From contig DASVQN010000014.1 of the NCBI GenBank assembly GCA_036389155.1, positions 86,088-150,087 of the forward strand: 64,000 nt of DNA. Reading direction: 5' to 3'. Below, one piece after another: positions 17,026-25,862 of the stretch. Position 1 is the stretch's first letter, and every line of letters begins with the position of its first letter. A program made the position numbers and the translations under genes. Below the pieces are notes generated by a model, which was not told the origin of the DNA, searched no databases, and saw nothing but the letters and a program-made list of their open reading frames with translations. The DNA comes from CADCVT01 sp036389155. GTDB taxonomy: Bacteria; Actinomycetota; Thermoleophilia; Solirubrobacterales; Solirubrobacteraceae.

Positions 17026-18374
17026 CGGCGCCGCTTCATCGTCGCCTTCAGCCACGGCACGGCGGTCTTCAGGAAGTCGTTCGTCGCCGGTGCCGCGGTG
17101 AGCGGGTCGAGGTGCGAGGTCGTGGACGCGCGATCCACGAGGACCGACTCGCGGCGCGGCACCTTCGAGCGCTGGATGTAGCGGCGCGCGCCGCGCAGCA
17201 CCCGCCCCTCCGTCAGGTCGGTCTGGAACGCGTAGAGGGGGACGTCGACGTCCCGCAGGTGCCACGGGCGCAGCTTCAGGTAGCGCGCGACGGCGTTGCG
17301 CTGCAGCTCGTTCGCCCCGTCGACGTCGATCGACAGTCGCTGCGGGAAGTACCACTCCACGCCGTTCACCGGCTGCGCGGCCCAGAAGTCCGACACGCGG
17401 TCGATCGGCGAGACCTCGCCGCTCGCCCAGTCGCGCGGATCCCCGGCCGCGGCCAGCGCACCCGCGCGCAGGTGGATCAGCCCCAGCTCCCTCGGGCTCG
17501 TCGACTGGTCGAACGCGTAGCCGAGCAGCGCGCGGTTGGTCACCTGGAGGTCCGGCTTGAACATCTTGGGCAGGAGCGGGTCGTCGACGAACGGCGAGCG
17601 CTCCGTCGGTGCCTTGACCGCGAACAGGCCGCCGATCCCGGCGAACACGCCCTGCGCCCACGGCAGGCCCAGCCCGACGACGTCCGCGAACGGCTGGTCG
17701 CGCAGCTCGCGGATGCGCTTGCGCACGGCGGCGACGGTGTCCTCGTCGTCGAACGTCCCCAGCGCGCCGCCGTCGATCAGCATCAACCCGTCGACGTCGT
17801 CGTAGCCGCGACGGCCCTTGAAGTCCCACGTCCCGTAGATCGCCGTCATCGAAGCGCCGAGCGAGTGCCCGCCGAGGATGACCCGCCGGCCGCCGCGCCT
17901 GGCCGCGAGGATGACCTTGCGCAGGTCGCCGATGTGCGTCGGCAGCCCCCAGTCGCCCGCGAACCCGAGCGACTTCGGGTCCGGCGGCGTGAAGTGCGGC
18001 GAGACCGACGGGTCGGTGATCCAGCCCAGGTAGTAGTCGCGGACCTGCTGCAGCGTCGCGTCGCCGCGCAGGCCCTTCTCCAGCATCGACGTGTCCTCGA
18101 GGACCTGCGAACGGCGGTCGACCGCCCACACCTGCAGCCCCGGGACCCGCTTGACGAGGTCGCGCCCGACGAACGTGAAATCGCCCGCGCCGCCGCTGTA
18201 GCCGGGCTCGAGGACGAGCACCGTCTTCGCGCTCGAGGGCCCGATCTTCGTGACGTAGCTGAAGTCGTACTTCGCCGGGCCGGCGGCGTCCACGCCGCCG
18301 ATGCGCGTCACCGCGGCGTCGGCGGGGGCGGCGAGGACGAGGACGGCGAGGACGGCGAGGAGCGTGCGGGACAT
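17022..18374 (-). CDS. Secreted alpha/beta-hydrolase
   Basis: A 450-residue exported hydrolase. A signal peptide (SRTLLAVLAVLVLAAPADA) is followed by an alpha/beta-hydrolase core with an early LVLEPGYSGG strand-loop, the nucleophile elbow GGHSLGASM near residue 169, an acidic residue in PLYAFQTD and a late His in TTSHLDPL. This set fits a serine esterase or lipase-like enzyme; the substrate is unknown. The C-terminus is basic (KATMKRRR). ATG at 18374 has TAGCGT 7 nt upstream on the minus strand. This hexamer overlaps the -10 of the divergent ABC-F gene. The 3' end overlaps the STAS gene by 4 bp. Confidence 0.82.
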   Translation of the reverse strand: MSRTLLAVLAVLVLAAPADAAVTRIGGVDAAGPAKYDFSYVTKIGPSSAKTVLVLEPGYSGGAGDFTFVGRDLVKRVPGLQVWAVDRRSQVLEDTSMLEKGLRGDATLQQVRDYYLGWITDPSVSPHFTPPDPKSLGFAGDWGLPTHIGDLRKVILAARRGGRRVILGGHSLGASMTAIYGTWDFKGRRGYDDVDGLMLIDGGALGTFDDEDTVAAVRKRIRELRDQPFADVVGLGLPWAQGVFAGIGGLFAVKAPTERSPFVDDPLLPKMFKPDLQVTNRALLGYAFDQSTSPRELGLIHLRAGALAAAGDPRDWASGEVSPIDRVSDFWAAQPVNGVEWYFPQRLSIDVDGANELQRNAVARYLKLRPWHLRDVDVPLYAFQTDLTEGRVLRGARRYIQRSKVPRRESVLVDRASTTSHLDPLTAAPATNDFLKTAVPWLKATMKRRR

Positions 18375-18380
18375 GCGGCC

Positions 18381-18387
18381 TACGCTA
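18381..18387. promoter_or_regulatory. Bidirectional -10 element TACGCTA
   Basis: The 7-bp TACGCTA reads TANNNT on both strands: TACGCT (18381-18386) faces the ABC-F GTG at 18394 with 7 nt between, and TAGCGT (18387-18382) faces the hydrolase ATG at 18374, also with 7 nt between. Both transcripts would start at or beside their start codons. Confidence 0.55.
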
Positions 18388-18393
18388 GTGGTC

Positions 18394-20322
18394 GTGGCGG
18401 TTCTCATCGCATCCGACCTGGCCAAGGACATGGCGGGCAGCCCGTTGCTCCGCGGCGTCTCGTTCAAGCTCGAGCGCCGCGACCGCATGACCATCGCCGG
18501 GCGCAACGGCGCCGGGAAGACGACGCTGCTGCGGATGCTGTCGGGCGAGACCTCGGTCGACGGCGGCGAGGTCATCCTCCAGAAGGGCGCGCGCGTCACG
18601 CTGCACGACCAGCGCCCGCCGCGCGAGCGCGACGTCTCGCTGCGCGACTACGTCGTCTCGGGCTCGCAGGACATGGTCGCGATGGAGGTCGACCTCGCGC
18701 GGATGGAGCACGAGATGGCCGCGGGCGCGACCGACGCGGCCCTCTACGACCGCTACGCCCGGCGCCAGTCCGAGTTCGAGCACCGCGGCGGGTACACGTG
18801 GCGCGACCGCGCGACGTCCGTCCTGCACAACCTCGGCTTCCGCGACGCCGACTTCGACCGCCACCTCAAGACGTTCTCCGGCGGGCAGCTCACGCGCGCG
18901 TCGCTGGCCCGCGCGCTCGCCGCCCAGCCGGACCTCCTCCTGCTCGACGAGCCGACCAACCACCTCGACATCACGTCGCTCGAGTGGCTGGAGGGCGAGC
19001 TGCAGCAGCTCGACGCGGCGATCGTGATGGTCGCGCACGACCGCTGGTTCCTCGAGGCCGTCGGCACGTCGGTGCTGGAGATCGAGGCCGGCCGCTCGCG
19101 CTTCTTCCCGGGCACGTGGGCGGCGTGGCGGCGCGAGGCCGCGGCGCGCGAGCTCGCCCTCGGCCGCGCCATCGAGAAGCAGCAGGCGGAGATCGAGCGG
19201 ATGGAGCGCTTCATCGAGCGCTTCCGCTACAAGGCGACGAAGGCACGCCAGGCGCAGTCGCGCGTCAAGAAGCTCGACAAGATCGAGAAGATCGAGCGCG
19301 ACCCCCGCGACCAGCGGGAGATGGCGCTGTCGTTCGGCAAGGCCGAGCGCTCCGGCCGCGTCGTCTTCGAGCTCGAGGACGGCCGCATCGAGGTGCCGGG
19401 CCGCGTGCTGCTGCACGACGCGCAGCTGTGGCTCGAGCGCGGCGAGCACGTCTCCCTCGTCGGGCCGAACGGCGTCGGGAAGACGACCTTGGTGCGCGCG
19501 CTGAGCGGCGAGCGGCCGCTGGACGGGGGACGCCTGCGCACCGGCCACAACGTGAAGCTCGGGTACCTGTCACAGCACGCCGAGGAGCTGGGGGAGACCG
19601 GCAGCGTGCTCGAGGCGTGCTCGCGCCACACCGGGCTCACCCCGAACAAGGCGCGCGCGCTGCTCGGGCGCTTCCTGTTCAGCGGCGAGGAGGCCGAGAA
19701 GCCGCTGGCCGGGCTGAGCGGCGGCGAGCGCCGGCGCCTGTCGCTCGCGATCCTCGTCTCCAGCGGCGCGAACGTGCTGATCCTCGACGAGCCGACGAAC
19801 CACCTCGACATCGAGAGCCGCGAGGCGCTCGAGGACGCGCTGCTCGCCTTCGACGGCGCGCTCATCCTCGTCTCCCACGACCGCGCGCTCCTCGACGCCG
19901 TCGGCCGGCGGACGATCGCCATCGAGGGCGGCCGCCTGCGCTCGTACGAGGGCGGCTGGGCGGAGTTCGTCCGCGTGCGCGAGGAGCGCCGCGCGGCGGG
20001 CGAGGACGTCGATGCGGGCCCCCCGGCCGACGTCAAGCCGCGCCCCAGGACCAACGGCGCCGCTCCCAAGCCCACCAGGCGCGACAAGCCCCGGCCCGCC
20101 GGCCCTTCGAAGGGCGCCCTGCGCCGCGAGGAGGAGCTGCAGAAGGCGGTCGAAGAGGCCGAGGCGGCGCTGCGCAGCGTCGAGGAGGAGCTCGCGGACC
20201 CCGCGGCCTGGGCGACGAAGTACGAGTCCGCGAAGAGCGAGGCGAAGCACACGGCGGCCAAGCGGGCGGTCGAGGCGGCCTACGCGGCGTGGGAGGAGCA
20301 CGCGGCGAAGATCGGCTCCTAG
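18394..20322 (+). CDS. ABC-F family ATPase (translation factor / ribosome protection type)
   Basis: A 642-residue soluble protein with two ABC domains and no membrane segment. Domain 1 has GRNGAGKTT, FSGGQLTRASLARAL and LLLLDEPTNHLD; domain 2 has GPNGVGKTT, LSGGERRRLSLAIL and VLILDEPTNHLD. A linker rich in Arg, Lys and Glu (RYKATKARQAQSRVKKLDKI) between them is the P-site-tRNA interaction motif region of ABC-F factors. The C-terminal 110 residues form a charged coiled coil similar to the Uup tail. Members act on the ribosome as translation factors or antibiotic protection proteins; which one this is cannot be told. GTG at 18394 is preferred over GTG at 18388 because of the promoter spacing. 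Confidence 0.92.
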   Translation: MAVLIASDLAKDMAGSPLLRGVSFKLERRDRMTIAGRNGAGKTTLLRMLSGETSVDGGEVILQKGARVTLHDQRPPRERDVSLRDYVVSGSQDMVAMEVDLARMEHEMAAGATDAALYDRYARRQSEFEHRGGYTWRDRATSVLHNLGFRDADFDRHLKTFSGGQLTRASLARALAAQPDLLLLDEPTNHLDITSLEWLEGELQQLDAAIVMVAHDRWFLEAVGTSVLEIEAGRSRFFPGTWAAWRREAAARELALGRAIEKQQAEIERMERFIERFRYKATKARQAQSRVKKLDKIEKIERDPRDQREMALSFGKAERSGRVVFELEDGRIEVPGRVLLHDAQLWLERGEHVSLVGPNGVGKTTLVRALSGERPLDGGRLRTGHNVKLGYLSQHAEELGETGSVLEACSRHTGLTPNKARALLGRFLFSGEEAEKPLAGLSGGERRRLSLAILVSSGANVLILDEPTNHLDIESREALEDALLAFDGALILVSHDRALLDAVGRRTIAIEGGRLRSYEGGWAEFVRVREERRAAGEDVDAGPPADVKPRPRTNGAAPKPTRRDKPRPAGPSKGALRREEELQKAVEEAEAALRSVEEELADPAAWATKYESAKSEAKHTAAKRAVEAAYAAWEEHAAKIGS

Positions 20323-20339
20323 CGTGGGACACTGCGCCC

Positions 20340-21896
20340 ATGCCGACGTACGAGGAGCTCTGCGCGCAGCACGAGTGGCGCGTGCCCGAGCGCTACAACA
20401 TCGCCGCCGACGTCTGCGACAAGCACCCGCGCGACAAGCTCGCGATGATCTGGGAGCGCCACGACGGCGCGCGGCGCGACGTCGACTGGGGCGAGATCCA
20501 GGACCTGTCAGGGCAGGCCGCGCACGCGCTCGCGGCGGCCGGCGTCGAGCGGGGCGACCGCGTCGCCGTCGTGCTGCCGCCGACGCCCGAGACGGCCGCG
20601 ATCTTCTTCGGCACGTGGAAGCTCGGCGCGCTCCTGCTCTCGATGTCCGTCCTGTACGGCGACGACGGCATCCGCCACCGGCTGACCGACAGCGGCGCGA
20701 AGGTCCTCGTGACCGACAAGGCGAACGCGCCGCGGTTCGGCGAGCACCCGAACGTCCTCGTCCTCGACGACGGCCTCCTCGACGGCCATCCCACCGAGCA
20801 CGACACGCTCGACACGGCGGCCGACGACCCCGCGCAGCTCTACTACACGTCGGGCACCACCGGCCTTGCCAAGGGCATCGTCCACGCGCACCGCTACGTC
20901 CTCGCGCACGAGGAGTTCGTCTACTGCCACGAGGTGCAGGACGGCGAGCGCTTCCACGGCATGGGGGAGTGGGCGTGGGCCGCGGGGATCGCACCGCTGC
21001 TCGGGCCGTGGCGCCTCGGCGCGGTGCAGGTCGTCTACCAGCGCGAGGGCGGCTTCGACCCGCACAAGCAGCTCGACTTCCTCAGCCGCCACGAGGTCAC
21101 GAACGTCTTCACGACGCCGACGGCGATGCGCGCGATGATGGCGATCGAGGACGCGGGCACGCGGTATCCGCAGAAGTTCCGTCGCGTGTGCAGCGCGGGC
21201 GAGCCGCTGAACCCCGAGGCGATCCGCTGGTTCCGCGACCAGTACGGCCTGACCGTCCTGGACTACTACGGCCTGACCGAGAGCTATCCGCTGTGCGGCA
21301 ACTTCCCGTGGATGGAGGTCCGCGAGGGGTCGATGGGCCGCCCGGTGCCCGGCTGGGACGTGCAGATCCTCGACGAGGACGAGAACCCGGTGCCGCAGGG
21401 CGAGCGGGGCGAGATCTGCCTGCGCGCGCGGTCGAACCCGCACTACCCGCTCGGCTACTGGCGCCAGCCCGAGGCGACGCAGGAGACGTTCGGCGGCGAG
21501 TGGTTCCACACCAAGGACGCCGCGGTCATGGACGAGGACGGCTACGTCTGGTACGCCGGGCGCGCCGACGACGTGATCATCGCGGCGGGCTACCGCATCG
21601 GCCCGTTCGAGGTCGAGTCCGCGTGCCTCGAGCACCCCGCGGTGCGCGAGGCGGCGGCCGTCGCCTCGCCGGACGAGGTGCGCGGCCACGTCGTCAAGGC
21701 GTTCGTCGTGGTCGCCGACGGCCACGAGCCGACGGAGGAGACGGCGGAGGACATCAAGCGCTTCGTGCGCGGCCGGCTGTCGGCCTACGCGTACCCGCGC
21801 CGCATCGAGTTCGTCGACGACCTGCCCAAGACGCTGACCGGCAAGATCCGCCGGATCGAGCTGCGCGAACGCGAGGCCGAGCGGGTCGCGCGCTAG
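20340..21896 (+). CDS. AMP-dependent acyl-CoA synthetase
   Basis: A 518-residue ANL-superfamily enzyme. Motifs in order are the P-loop YYTSGTTGLAKGIVH, the aromatic/Gly motif YYGLTES, the hinge YAGRADDVIIAAGYRIGPFE and the catalytic lysine K502 in PKTLTGKIRR. The length and the RIGPFEVES sequence match acetyl/medium-chain acyl-CoA synthetases. It should convert a carboxylate, ATP and CoA to acyl-CoA, AMP and PPi; chain length is not predictable here. ATG at 20340, with GACACT 6 nt upstream as a weak -10. The stop shares CTAG with that of the convergent secreted protein. Confidence 0.92.
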   Translation: MPTYEELCAQHEWRVPERYNIAADVCDKHPRDKLAMIWERHDGARRDVDWGEIQDLSGQAAHALAAAGVERGDRVAVVLPPTPETAAIFFGTWKLGALLLSMSVLYGDDGIRHRLTDSGAKVLVTDKANAPRFGEHPNVLVLDDGLLDGHPTEHDTLDTAADDPAQLYYTSGTTGLAKGIVHAHRYVLAHEEFVYCHEVQDGERFHGMGEWAWAAGIAPLLGPWRLGAVQVVYQREGGFDPHKQLDFLSRHEVTNVFTTPTAMRAMMAIEDAGTRYPQKFRRVCSAGEPLNPEAIRWFRDQYGLTVLDYYGLTESYPLCGNFPWMEVREGSMGRPVPGWDVQILDEDENPVPQGERGEICLRARSNPHYPLGYWRQPEATQETFGGEWFHTKDAAVMDEDGYVWYAGRADDVIIAAGYRIGPFEVESACLEHPAVREAAAVASPDEVRGHVVKAFVVVADGHEPTEETAEDIKRFVRGRLSAYAYPRRIEFVDDLPKTLTGKIRRIELREREAERVAR

Positions 21897-22336
21897 CGCA
21901 CGCGGTTCGCGCGCGCGCAGGCGATCTGCGCGTCGCCCTTGAACAGGTGGAAGGTCTTGCCGCGCGCGAGGCGCGCCTTCAGCCGCCCGGTCTTCTGCGC
22001 GAAGAAGTCGTCTTCCCCGCCCCCGGTGTTCACGATGCCGAAGAGGTCGAGCAGCGGCTTCGCACTGCCACCGCACCCCGCGGCGGTCAGCGTCCCGTGG
22101 TAGGAGCTCGACGGGGCGAGCCCGTGCACCGAGACGAAGACCGTCGCCTTCGGCGTGGCGCTGCGCTGCACCACGGCGATGCTCCCGCGCAAGTGCTCGT
22201 CGGCGAACGTGCCGAAGAGGAAGGTCGGGAAGTCCCGGAGCCTCGCGCTGTGGGCCTGCGGGCCGGAGGCGACGCCCGCCGCGAGCGGGGCGCCTGCCGC
22301 GACGGCCACCGTGGCGAGCACCAGGCTCTTCACCAT
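21893..22336 (-). CDS. Small secreted protein, possible CHRD-like fold
   Basis: A 147-residue exported protein with the signal peptide MVKSLVLATVAVAAGAPLAA. The mature part contains the strands LRGSIAVVQ, ATVFVSVHGL and SYHGTLTAAGCGG, a pattern seen in CHRD-like and related extracellular domains, and two Cys that may pair (AAGCGG and QIACARA). No enzymatic motif is visible. The start ATG at 22336 lies 7 nt after TAGGGT on the minus strand; the first three bases of that hexamer are the stop codon of the upstream esterase gene. The function is unknown. Confidence 0.7.
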   Translation of the reverse strand: MVKSLVLATVAVAAGAPLAAGVASGPQAHSARLRDFPTFLFGTFADEHLRGSIAVVQRSATPKATVFVSVHGLAPSSSYHGTLTAAGCGGSAKPLLDLFGIVNTGGGEDDFFAQKTGRLKARLARGKTFHLFKGDAQIACARANRVR

Positions 22337-22346
22337 GCCTGGCACC

Positions 22347-23102
22347 CTACGCCTTCCCACACCGCGCGAGTGACCGTGCGTAGAAGCGGATGTACTCGTC
22401 GGTGTGAGCGTTCCAGTAGTCCCCGTCGTGGCCGCCCTTCCACGGGTGGAAGCGCGGCGAGCGCATCCCCGCCACCAGCTCTCGCACCGCGGGCGCGAAC
22501 GGGTCGCGGTCGCCGACGTCGACCCACGCGCCGCGCGGGATGTCCGCGGCCCGCCGCAGCAGGTCGTGGCGGTCGAAGTCCTCGGCGTCGTCGAACGCGC
22601 CCGCGGCCGACGAGCCGGCGTCGGGGAAGATCGCCGGGGAGTGCGCGCCGACGGCGCAGAAGCGATCCGGGAACGCGGCCGCGAGGTGCAGCGCGCCGAA
22701 GCCACCCATCGAGATGCCGCCGATCGCCACGCGCTCCGGGTCGGCGTGGTAGCGGCGGATCGCCTCGGGGATCGCCTCGCGCATCACCATCCGCGCCCAC
22801 CTGCCGCCGCGCCGGTTGTGCCAGTACGAGTGGTCGCCGCCGTCGGGCAGGAGCACGATCGGCGCCCGGTCGCCCGCGTCCTTCAGCGCGTCCTTCAATG
22901 CCTTGCTGACCATCCCCTCCGGCCCGCCGCCGCGGCCGTGCAGGAGGACGAGCAGGGGCGGGTGGTCGCCCGCGTCGTCCGGGACGATCACGCGGTGGTG
23001 CAGCGTCCGTCCGACCGCGCGGCTGCGCTGGTCGAGCTTCTCGCCCTTGTCGCCGCAGCCGGCGAGGAGGAGCAGCAGTACGAGGACTGCGGCGCGGCGC
23101 AC
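22347..23102 (-). CDS. Esterase-family lipoprotein (alpha/beta-hydrolase)
   Basis: A 251-residue lipoprotein with lipobox LLLLAGCGD (Cys at about 16), so it should be anchored on the outer face of the membrane. The body is an Esterase_D/PHB-depolymerase-like hydrolase: LLVLLHGRGGG forms the oxyanion region, GGISMGGFGAL holds the serine nucleophile, and a late HDGDYWNAH supplies the histidine. Likely reactions are ester or acyl transfer on extracellular substrates, with the antigen-85/feruloyl-esterase group as nearest relatives by motif. GTG start at 23102, with a weak CACACT hexamer 7 nt upstream. It ends 11 bp before the start of the small secreted protein gene and could be co-transcribed with it. 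Confidence 0.85.
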   Translation of the reverse strand: MRRAAVLVLLLLLAGCGDKGEKLDQRSRAVGRTLHHRVIVPDDAGDHPPLLVLLHGRGGGPEGMVSKALKDALKDAGDRAPIVLLPDGGDHSYWHNRRGGRWARMVMREAIPEAIRRYHADPERVAIGGISMGGFGALHLAAAFPDRFCAVGAHSPAIFPDAGSSAAGAFDDAEDFDRHDLLRRAADIPRGAWVDVGDRDPFAPAVRELVAGMRSPRFHPWKGGHDGDYWNAHTDEYIRFYARSLARCGKA

Positions 23103-23120
23103 CCGCCGCAGTGTGCCCGA

Positions 23121-25799
23121 CTAGTCGCGGGCCGCGCGCCGGCCGGCGTTGCCGTGGCGCTTCGGCGTGACCTTGATCGACGCCTTCGACGGCGTCGTCC
23201 GGACGACCGGGTTCTCGATCTCGCCCAGGCGCTCGATGACCTTGCGCCACTGGCCGGGCTTGAGGATCGCGCCGGCGAACTTGCCGGCCTTCCCCGTGCG
23301 CGGGTCGTCGCCGACGGGGCGGTAGCCGACGTGGATGTGGTCGTTGTGGTCGCCCATGGCCAGCGTGTTCGAGCGGCCGGGGTACGTCATCAGGCTGATG
23401 ATCTGGTGGGGCTCCATCGCGCCCTGGAGCGTGAGGATGCGGCGGATCGTCACGTCGGTGATCGAGCCGGCGCCCTGGTGGCCGACGATCGGGATCCCGT
23501 TCACGCTGGCGATGTCGACGGCGGTGCCCGTCGTGTGCTCGGAGACGTTGCCCGAGGACGTGTAGTAGCCGTGGCCGCAGCTCAGGCTCGAGATGCCGGG
23601 GCGCAGGCCGTTGGCGGCGAGGAACTCGAGCAGCGCGAGGACGCGGCGGTCGACGGCGCCCGAGCGGACGTCCTCGCGGCCGCAGGGGTAGATGTCGACG
23701 TGCGGGTCGGCGAGGACGCGCCGCTGCAGCGACTCCTTGCTCATGAGCAGGATCTGGCCGATGCTCGGCGCCTTCGCGTCCTCCCCGAAGAACGGGTTGC
23801 GGCCCTTGGCTCGGTAGACGGCGGTCGACTCGAGCAGGTGCCAGCCGTCGAGGATCGGCTTGGGGTCGATCCGGGGCGCGCCACGGCCGGCGGGGCGGAT
23901 CTCGAAGAGCATGTGGGGCGCGCGCGTGGAGTGCGTTCGGCCGACGTGGCCGAGGACGGTGCCCGCGACGACGGAGGCGCCGGGCTTGAGGCGCTTCCAG
24001 GTGACCTGGTCGGCGTCGAGGTGGAGCAGCTCCTTGACGTACGCGTCGCGACCGACGGGAACGGGCGCGCCGACCTGCTTGGCGCCGCCGGCCTTCAGGG
24101 CGTGCGGGCGGCGCGGGCTGGCGAAGAGGCGCTCCTTGCCGCCGGCGCGGCTGGAGGCGCCGGCGCGCGGCTCGACGGCGGGCGTCGCGTCCGTGCGGCC
24201 GCGCGGCTCGACGACCTGCTCCCGCTGCGGCTTGGCGTCGTGCTTGGCGACGGGGTAGGACGCCTCGAGCCCGGCGAGGCGCGCGTAGGTGTACGTGTTG
24301 CCGTAGGCGTCGCGGACGCGGACGTAGCGGCCGAGGCGCGCGTCGGTCCCGCGGGCGACGACCTTGCCGTCGTGCGTGGCGACCGCGGCGGTGCCGGGCT
24401 CGGCGAAGAGGAGGATCCCGCGGCGCGTGCTGTCGCTGTTGACCGGGACCGCCGCGTTCTCGCCGGCGGAGATCTTCCTGTGGGCCTCGCGCTCGGAGAG
24501 GTCGTCCGCGTAGCGCGCCTTGCCGTCGAGCGGGAAGCGGCCCTGGGTGAGGCCGGTGAGCGAGCCGACGAGGTCGGGCGGCAGGCCGCCGACGAGGCGG
24601 GCGCGCATGAGGACCGAGTCGACGTACCAGTCGGCGTGGTTGTAGGCGAAGATCGCGCGGCGCAGGTCGTGCTCGCCGCCCGCGGCCTTGAGGTACTTCG
24701 CGGCGGCGAAGATCGCGTCGACCGGGTTGTAGGGGTCCTTCTTGCGGTCGCCGTTGGCGTCGACGCCGTACTGCTTCCACGTCGAGGGCATGAACTGCAT
24801 CCAGCCCAGTGCGCCGGCGGACGACACGTTCAGGTTGCGGCCGTAGTCGGTCTCGATCTCGTTGATCGCCGCGAGGACCTCCCAGCGCACGCCGTACTCG
24901 ATGCCGGCGGCCTGGTAGATCGAGAGCAGGAACGGCGGGATGCGGAACTTGTCGATGAAGAAGTTCGGCACGCCGATGGCGGCGGGGCCGGGCATGACGA
25001 TCGACGTCGTCGGGTTGGCGATCGTCGGGACGCCGTTCTCCGACCGGATCGGCGCCTGCGCGGGCGCTCGGACGACGCGCTTGACGTGGCCCTTGGGCTT
25101 GTCCGGCGCCGGGTGCGGCTTGTAGGAGGCGTGGCGCCTGCGGGGCTTCGGCTTGTGCTTGGCGTCCTCCGTCGGGCACTCCTCGCCGTCCTCGTCCTTG
25201 ACGGGGGCCTCCGCGGCGGCGGTGCCCTCCAGCGCGGCCCGGATGTCGGCGGCCTCGTCGGTGTCGCAGGTCTCGTCGGCTTCGGCGGCGTCCTCGCCCG
25301 GCGTGTCGGCCGCGTCGTTGGCGGCGACGGCGGCCTCGTCCGAGGACTCCTCGGGCTTCGGCTGCACCGGCGCCTGCTCGGCGGTCGCGGGCGCCTGGGC
25401 GGCGGGCTGCTGCTCGGCGGGCGCGGGGTCGGGAGCGGGTGCCGCGTGCTCGGCCGGTGCGGCGGTGGCCGCGGGAGCGCGCTGCTCGGCGGCCGGCGGC
25501 GTTCCCGTGGAGGAGACCTGGGCGGGCGCGGTCGAGGTCTGCGTCTCGGTGACCGCCGGCGACTCGGCCGTGGTCTGCGCGGCAGGGGCGACGACGGGCT
25601 CGCCGGCGCCTACGGCACCCTCGCCTGGGTTCTCCGGAGCGGCGTCCTGCGCGGCGGACTGGACGATGCCCGCGCCGAACCCGATCGCGAGCACGCCGGC
25701 GCCGGCGAGGCCTGCGGCAAGGCGCAGACGACCGGCCGGCGCGCGATCGCCGGTTGCGGGGGCCTTGTCGGGCCCGTGCTCGGGGGAGCCGGAAGCCAT
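23121..25799 (-). CDS. Peptidoglycan hydrolase: lytic transglycosylase + degenerate LytM + M15-type peptidase
   Basis: An 892-residue exported or membrane-anchored protein. One N-terminal helix (about 26-45, LAAGLAGAGVLAIGFGAGIV) is followed by a low-complexity Ala/Pro/Glu spacer to about 270. Residues about 285-430 are an SLT/MltB-like transglycosylase (INEIETDYGRN, GALGWMQFMPSTW, AYNHADWYV). A LytM fold is split: first half near 455-510 (AVATHDGKVVARG, YTYARLAGL), second near 605-650 (GTVLGHVGRT, APHMLFEIRP), with an insert between; most zinc ligands are absent. Residues about 700-850 form an M15/VanY-like peptidase with SEHTTGTAVDIA and DHIHVGY. It should cut glycan strands and trim peptides. 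ATG at 25799 follows GGAGGAG. A paralogue lies at 27900-30332. Confidence 0.85.
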   Translation of the reverse strand: MASGSPEHGPDKAPATGDRAPAGRLRLAAGLAGAGVLAIGFGAGIVQSAAQDAAPENPGEGAVGAGEPVVAPAAQTTAESPAVTETQTSTAPAQVSSTGTPPAAEQRAPAATAAPAEHAAPAPDPAPAEQQPAAQAPATAEQAPVQPKPEESSDEAAVAANDAADTPGEDAAEADETCDTDEAADIRAALEGTAAAEAPVKDEDGEECPTEDAKHKPKPRRRHASYKPHPAPDKPKGHVKRVVRAPAQAPIRSENGVPTIANPTTSIVMPGPAAIGVPNFFIDKFRIPPFLLSIYQAAGIEYGVRWEVLAAINEIETDYGRNLNVSSAGALGWMQFMPSTWKQYGVDANGDRKKDPYNPVDAIFAAAKYLKAAGGEHDLRRAIFAYNHADWYVDSVLMRARLVGGLPPDLVGSLTGLTQGRFPLDGKARYADDLSEREAHRKISAGENAAVPVNSDSTRRGILLFAEPGTAAVATHDGKVVARGTDARLGRYVRVRDAYGNTYTYARLAGLEASYPVAKHDAKPQREQVVEPRGRTDATPAVEPRAGASSRAGGKERLFASPRRPHALKAGGAKQVGAPVPVGRDAYVKELLHLDADQVTWKRLKPGASVVAGTVLGHVGRTHSTRAPHMLFEIRPAGRGAPRIDPKPILDGWHLLESTAVYRAKGRNPFFGEDAKAPSIGQILLMSKESLQRRVLADPHVDIYPCGREDVRSGAVDRRVLALLEFLAANGLRPGISSLSCGHGYYTSSGNVSEHTTGTAVDIASVNGIPIVGHQGAGSITDVTIRRILTLQGAMEPHQIISLMTYPGRSNTLAMGDHNDHIHVGYRPVGDDPRTGKAGKFAGAILKPGQWRKVIERLGEIENPVVRTTPSKASIKVTPKRHGNAGRRAARD

Positions 25800-25862
25800 G
25801 ACTCCTCCGCTGTGTTCGGCAGCCTCCGGCACGCCTTGACCTGCCGCGCGAGACTTCGGCCG

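Noticed and set aside
18330..18365. GGCGAGGAC repeats as a regulatory direct repeat.
   Set aside because: They encode the Leu/Ala/Val signal peptide of the minus-strand hydrolase and are explained by codon bias.
17112..20330. Long plus-strand frame running through the minus-strand hydrolase and the ABC-F gene.
   Set aside because: Its early part is an Arg/Ala/Gly-rich shadow; only the part from 20340 is the acyl-CoA synthetase.
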